Below, one piece after another: positions 60,433 through 64,000 of a stretch of DNA of 64,000 nt (positions are counted from its first letter, which is position 1; every line of letters starts with the position of its first letter). The translations under genes were made by a program, and so were the position numbers. This DNA is from Halanaerobium sp. MA284_MarDTE_T2 (GTDB lineage: Bacteria; Bacillota; Halanaerobiia; Halanaerobiales; Halanaerobiaceae): NCBI RefSeq assembly GCF_003337245.1, contig NZ_QPJE01000003.1, forward strand, positions 62,001 to 126,000, written 5' to 3'. Under the pieces are notes generated by a model that saw only the letters and a list, made by a program, of their open reading frames with translations, made no database searches and was not told where the DNA came from.

Positions 60433-61665
60433 ATGGAATTAAATAGAGAAATAAAACTGTTTACAGTTGAAGAAATAACAAATTATTTAAAAGGTATGAT
60501 AAATAATGACCACCTGCTGCAGGATTTCTGGATAACAGGTGAAATTTCCAATTTTTATCACCACAGTTCCGGGCATATGTATTTTACATTAAAAGATAAT
60601 TTATCCCAGTTAAAATGTGTTATGTTTAAGGGATATAATAATTCACTGGATTTTGAGCCTGAAGATGGACAGAAAGTCACCGCAAGAGGTAATCTTGATA
60701 TATATAAACGCAGAGGCGAATATCAGTTTTATGCCAGAGAAATGCAGGTTGAAGGCAGAGGAGCACTATTTATAGCTTTCGAAAAATTGAAGAAAAAGTT
60801 AAAGGAAGAAGGTCTATTTGCTCCTGAAGAAAAAAAAGCAATCCCAATTCTTGCTAAAAGAATTGGGATTATTACTTCTCCAACAGGGGCAGCAGTAAGA
60901 GATGTTCTTTCCGTTATGAAGAGGAGAAGAGGTAATTTTTCTGCTTTAATAGTACCCACACATGTTCAGGGAAAAAAGGCAGCAGCTGAGATTATAGAGG
61001 CACTGGAATATTTAAACAGCCGTGATGATATAGATCTTATTATTGTTACCCGTGGTGGTGGTTCTATAGAAGATCTCTGGCCTTTCAATGAAGAGTTGGT
61101 TGCCAGAGCAATCTACAATTCCAGGCTGCCGGTTATTAGTGGTGTTGGTCATGAAACAGATTTTACTATATCCGATTTTGTGGCAGATCTCAGAGCTCCC
61201 ACACCTTCAGCAGCTGCAGAAATTGCAACTGCAAATAGGGAGGAAATACTAAATAGACTTGATAGTCTTAAAGAAAGGTTAAAAACATCTATAAAAAATA
61301 ATTTAAAAAACAGAAGAGAAAAAATTGACAGTCTTTCTAAACGGAGAATATTTGCAAAACCGGAAGAACTTTTTTTTCAGTATGAACAGCTTTTAGATCA
61401 ATTTGAAAGCAGATTAAAGCATGAGATAGAAAATACATATAATCACTACAATAATAAATATCAGCTTCTATATGAAAAACTTAATAATTTAAGCCCATTA
61501 AATACTCTTTCCAGAGGTTATGCTGTGCTGAACGATAAAAACAATAAGCTGATTAAAACTGTTGATGATGTAGAAAAAGGCGATTATCTTTCTGCAAAAC
61601 TTGTGGATGGGAAATTAGGACTCAGGCTGGAAAGTAAAGAAAAAGCAGGTGAATATGATGACTGA
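60433..61665 (+). CDS. xseA: Exodeoxyribonuclease VII large subunit
   Basis: 410 residues. N-terminal OB fold (LFTVEEITNYLKGMI ... FWITGEISNFYHHSSGHMYFTL), catalytic domain with RIGIITSPTGAAVRDVL, GGGSIEDLWPFNEE and PVISGVGHETDFTISDFVAD, then a long coiled coil. Degrades single-stranded DNA with XseB. ATG 60433 is used; TTG 60424 is an alternative, and neither has a strong ribosome site. First gene of xseA-xseB-ispA. Confidence 0.95.
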   Translation: MELNREIKLFTVEEITNYLKGMINNDHLLQDFWITGEISNFYHHSSGHMYFTLKDNLSQLKCVMFKGYNNSLDFEPEDGQKVTARGNLDIYKRRGEYQFYAREMQVEGRGALFIAFEKLKKKLKEEGLFAPEEKKAIPILAKRIGIITSPTGAAVRDVLSVMKRRRGNFSALIVPTHVQGKKAAAEIIEALEYLNSRDDIDLIIVTRGGGSIEDLWPFNEELVARAIYNSRLPVISGVGHETDFTISDFVADLRAPTPSAAAEIATANREEILNRLDSLKERLKTSIKNNLKNRREKIDSLSKRRIFAKPEELFFQYEQLLDQFESRLKHEIENTYNHYNNKYQLLYEKLNNLSPLNTLSRGYAVLNDKNNKLIKTVDDVEKGDYLSAKLVDGKLGLRLESKEKAGEYDD

Positions 61666-61912
61666 AGAAACAAATGATATAAAGTTTGAAAAAGCGCTGG
61701 AAGAATTAGAGAAAATAGTTAATGAACTGGAAAAAGGAGGCCTATCACTGGAAGATTCACTGGATAAATTCAGCAGAGGTATGAAGCTCATAAAAATGTG
61801 CCACACCAGGCTGGATAAAGCAGAGAAAGAAATTGAATTGGTGCTGAAAGAAAATGGAGAATTCAGTAAAACTGTTAATTTTGAAGACGATAATGAGGAT
61901 GAAGATAAATGA
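61658..61912 (+). CDS. xseB: Exodeoxyribonuclease VII small subunit
   Basis: 84 residues from ATG 61658, with AGGTG 6 nt upstream (ATG 61655 and GTG 61649 are in frame). Two-helix family pattern FEKALEELEKIVNELEKG, LSLEDSLDKFSRGMKLI, then an acidic tail. Overlaps xseA by 8 nt and ispA by 4 nt. Confidence 0.93.
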   Translation: MTEETNDIKFEKALEELEKIVNELEKGGLSLEDSLDKFSRGMKLIKMCHTRLDKAEKEIELVLKENGEFSKTVNFEDDNEDEDK

Positions 61913-62793
61913 AAAACATAAAAAAAATTCTGACTGTAAAGGCAGAAAAAATTGATAGAGAATTAAATAAATTATTTGATCTGAAGGAAACAGAATTATC
62001 ACCTACATTAAGTAGAGCAATGGAATATACTGTTTTCTCTGGTGGTAAAAGGATAAGACCTGTTTTAACACTTCTTACTGCAGAGATGTTAAATGGTAAT
62101 ACTGATGCTGCCTTAAAAGCTGGATCTGCTCTGGAGCTTATACACAGCTATTCTTTAATTCACGATGATCTGCCTAGTATGGATGATGATGATTTTAGAC
62201 GCGGAAAAGCAGCAAATCACAGAGTTTTTGGAGAAGGAATAGCTGTTCTGGCAGGTGATGCACTTTTAACATATGCTTTTGAAATATTATCTGCCTTAAA
62301 AATAAGTGCAGAAAAAAGGATTAAAATTATCAGTTTAATTTCTACTGCATCAGGCTATCAGGGTATGGTTGGTGGTCAGGTTCTGGATTTAGAAGGAGAA
62401 AATAAAAATCTTGATTTAGAAGAGATGCAGAAAGTTCACCGAGGTAAAACAGGTGCACTTATAAAAGCATCTGTCCTTACAGGTGCATACTGCAGTGATA
62501 CAGATAAAGATGAGATTGATGCTCTGACCGATTATTCAGAAAATCTTGGAGTTACTTTTCAGATTGTAGATGATTTACTTGATGTAGTTGGTGATGAAGA
62601 AAAATTAGGTAAGGCTGTCGGCAGTGATGATAAATTAAATAAATCGACCTATCCAAAACTACTTGGTATTGATGGAGCCAAAAAAGCAGCCGAAAAATAT
62701 GCTTTAGCTGCAGCAGATGCACTGGATGTTTTTGGAGATGAAGCCCGTCATCTTAAAGAACTGGTACAATTTGTACTCTACAGGCAGAGCTAA
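61909..62793 (+). CDS. ispA: Farnesyl/geranylgeranyl diphosphate synthase
   Basis: 294 residues. Prenyltransferase motifs: GGKRIRPVLTLL (~43), first Asp-rich DDLPSMDDDDFRRG (~83), GQVLDLEGE, and second Asp-rich VDDLLDVVGD (~225). Condenses IPP with DMAPP/GPP. In Halalkalibacterium and relatives OLE RNA and oapA follow ispA inside the isoprenoid gene string, as here. ATGA overlap with xseB. Confidence 0.95.
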   Translation: MKNIKKILTVKAEKIDRELNKLFDLKETELSPTLSRAMEYTVFSGGKRIRPVLTLLTAEMLNGNTDAALKAGSALELIHSYSLIHDDLPSMDDDDFRRGKAANHRVFGEGIAVLAGDALLTYAFEILSALKISAEKRIKIISLISTASGYQGMVGGQVLDLEGENKNLDLEEMQKVHRGKTGALIKASVLTGAYCSDTDKDEIDALTDYSENLGVTFQIVDDLLDVVGDEEKLGKAVGSDDKLNKSTYPKLLGIDGAKKAAEKYALAAADALDVFGDEARHLKELVQFVLYRQS

Positions 62794-62822
62794 TTGAACA
62801 GTATAAGTTATTATGTTATAAT
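62794..62822 (+). promoter_or_regulatory. Promoter for OLE RNA
   Basis: TTGAAC (62794-62799), 17-bp spacer, TATAAT (62817-62822). It starts at the base right after the ispA stop codon, and its predicted start (~62829-62832) coincides with the first base of the OLE terminal stem. Confidence 0.8.
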
Positions 62823-62831
62823 TAAACAAAA

Positions 62832-63408
62832 TGTGAGTGGTGCAGTATCCTAGTCAGTGTATTATTCTTGAAGACGGGCCTAAAAATCCGTCAGCGGGCA
62901 TATCGATGAAGTTCTTTACATCGGCTGCTGACGCCCAGTCGGGAGCTGATGTAGGGAGTTAAGGGTTTGGGGCGATCCACAATGGCATGTGGGCGTTGAC
63001 CCCTTTCCCGTGGAGGCCTGGTATTTATTCCAGCTTGGAATAAATCTAGGTTAACCTGCCCAGCCGTAAGGTTTGGGTAGTGTAGCCTGCTTTGAGTGGT
63101 ACTGGAGACAGTAGCAAAACATATAATTTTGGATCCAAATTATATGTTGAACCTGCTGGAAACCTTTACTGCAAAAGAAGCTAGGGAGTAGTTTAAACAC
63201 TGTTAAGGAAAACTTCTAGGCTGTCTGCTAGTACAGGATACAGTGGAGATTAAAGTGTGGTCTGAGTGGTAATCCAGTTCTATATAAGGGTAACCATATA
63301 GTCGAAATTTAATGAGAAATCGCCTGTTCTGGTGACAGAAGGGGGTATTTCGGGGGAAAACCTACTGGACCTAAGCCACAGCATTTATTTGCTGTATCAC
63401 CACTCACA
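62832..63408 (+). ncRNA. ole: OLE RNA (ornate, large, extremophilic)
   Basis: A 577-nt stretch with no credible ORF and high internal pairing. Its ends form an 11-bp stem, TGTGAGTGGTG (62832-62842) with CACCACTCACA (63398-63408). Other stems seen by eye: CGTCAGC (62889-62895) / GCTGACG (62927-62933), the CGATG / CATCG hairpin inside it, and ACAGCA / TGCTGT (63378-63395). Size, GC content above its surroundings, and position between ispA and oapA match the known OLE class (about 600 nt, membrane RNP with OapA; needed for tolerance of cold, alcohols and Mg2+ stress in H. halodurans). T6 after the terminal stem may terminate part of the transcripts. I could not compare it to the Rfam model. Confidence 0.9.
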
Positions 63409-63491
63409 AATTTTTTGAAAAATACATTACAATTTAAAATATAAATTTAATTAAAGAAATGATATAATAAACTTAATGAGGTGTATAAAGT

Positions 63492-64000
63492 TTGGATAAT
63501 TTGCGCAGCAGTATTATTATTGCTATCATTACTTTTTTTATTGCAGTATTTGTTACCTTCAGTTCCCAAACTCAGATACAGTTTGTTTCTTTACCAGCGG
63601 CAGTAATTATACTTCTGCTTATTATAATAACGGGTATAATTGCAGATATGGTGGGGGTGGCAGCTACAGTTGCTAGACCTGAACCATTTAATGCAAAAGC
63701 TGCCAAAAAAATATTTGGAGCAAAATCCGGACTTTTTCTGGTTAAACATGGTGATAAAGTTGCCAGCCTGATGTGTGATATAGTTGGAGATATATGTGGT
63801 ACAATCAGTGGAGCAATAGGAGCAGTAATAGTTATTAGAATTGTAAATACTTATAATTTTTCCAATGTTATTACCAGTCTAATTATTATAGGCCTTACAT
63901 CTTCTCTTACAGTTGGTGGGAAGGCCTTCTTTAAAAGCTATGGTATAAAAAAATCCAGTGAAATTATATTTTTTACAGGTAAAGTAGTCGCCTTTTTTGG
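63492..64000 (+). CDS. oapA: OapA, OLE RNA-associated membrane protein (3' end outside window)
   Basis: The frame from TTG 63492 (GAGGTG, 63479-63484) is open to the window end: 169 residues visible. Hydrophobic helices at about 8-26 and 34-52, then the conserved cytoplasmic loop with DMVGVAATVARPEPF, AKKIFGAKSGLFLVKHGDK and SLMCDIVGDICGTISGA, then further helices near 112-150. OapA binds OLE RNA as a dimer and holds it at the inner membrane. It is about 84 nt downstream of the RNA and should be followed by more isoprenoid genes outside the window. Confidence 0.88.
   Translation, partial: MDNLRSSIIIAIITFFIAVFVTFSSQTQIQFVSLPAAVIILLLIIITGIIADMVGVAATVARPEPFNAKAAKKIFGAKSGLFLVKHGDKVASLMCDIVGDICGTISGAIGAVIVIRIVNTYNFSNVITSLIIIGLTSSLTVGGKAFFKSYGIKKSSEIIFFTGKVVAFF

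Noticed and set aside
62832-63408. RNase P RNA, tmRNA or 6S RNA as identity of the large noncoding RNA
   Set aside because: No tag-peptide or tRNA-like ends (tmRNA), size is wrong for 6S, and the ispA/oapA context specifically fits OLE RNA.

Overview
The window is AT-rich, densely coded DNA from a low-GC Firmicute. It carries Firmicute-type gene blocks: trmH-pheST-zapA-cvpA-polX-mutS2, alaS-ireB-ruvX-yrzB-mltG-trmR-trhP and asp23-amaP-nusB. It also encodes outer-membrane machinery: a secretin, a probable beta-barrel protein and a type IV pilus or type II secretion-like operon. Firmicute housekeeping plus an outer membrane, fermentative and redox genes (Nfn transhydrogenase, NROR-like oxidoreductase), a SleB-like hydrolase and an OLE RNA locus best fit an anaerobic diderm of the Halanaerobiales (Halanaerobium/Halothermothrix type). 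That assignment is inference; no rRNA is present.

Layout. 1-10081: rRNA/tRNA methyltransferase end, YqzL, a Phe T-box, pheST, zapA, cvpA, polX, mutS2. 10232-12640 (minus): class A penicillin-binding protein. 12699-24740: tyrS, alaS, ireB, ruvX, yrzB-like, mltG, the wobble-uridine modification pair trmR/trhP, a DUF4911-like gene, a cortex-lytic hydrolase, an AbrB-type regulator, Fur and Crp/Fnr regulators. 24762-26610: aroE and prepilin peptidase. 26624-37422: an accessory block with an ascorbate-type PTS (EIIA, EIIB, EIIC), a PRD regulator, HPr, a transposon interrupted by a second insertion sequence, transketolase and a LuxR-type regulator. 37548-47483: a beta-barrel protein and a pilus/secretion operon from ATPase to secretin. 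47617-51384: aroKB fusion, aroQ, Xaa-Pro peptidase, efp. 51566-56939: FAD oxidoreductase, asp23/amaP/DUF2273/nusB, an aminotransferase and a ferritin-like/VIT1 fusion. 57030-60417: FAH-family enzyme, tRNA-Leu, Nfn transhydrogenase. 60433-64000: xseA, xseB, ispA, OLE RNA and oapA (cut by the window end).

How the genes work together. The most distinctive system is the OLE RNA locus at 62794-64000: a roughly 577-nt structured noncoding RNA with its own strong promoter directly after ispA, followed by the gene for its membrane partner OapA. This class is known from extremophilic Firmicutes. The pilus genes supply ATPase, platform, one major and several minor pilins, PilM/N/O/P-like alignment proteins and a secretin; the peptidase that would process the pilins is encoded about 14 kb away, and no retraction ATPase is seen. 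The PTS genes, their regulator, HPr and transketolase look like one carbohydrate-use locus, now split by a transposon whose ends also occur as a short nonautonomous copy upstream of the PTS promoter.

Several intergenic regions hold copies of a degenerate inverted-repeat element (about 14.0, 17.4, 23.8, 41.3, 47.5 and 57.8-58.0 kb). Other unexplained structures include a perfect 36-bp palindrome inside the PRD regulator gene and four GTACCNGGTAC palindromes between mltG and trmR.
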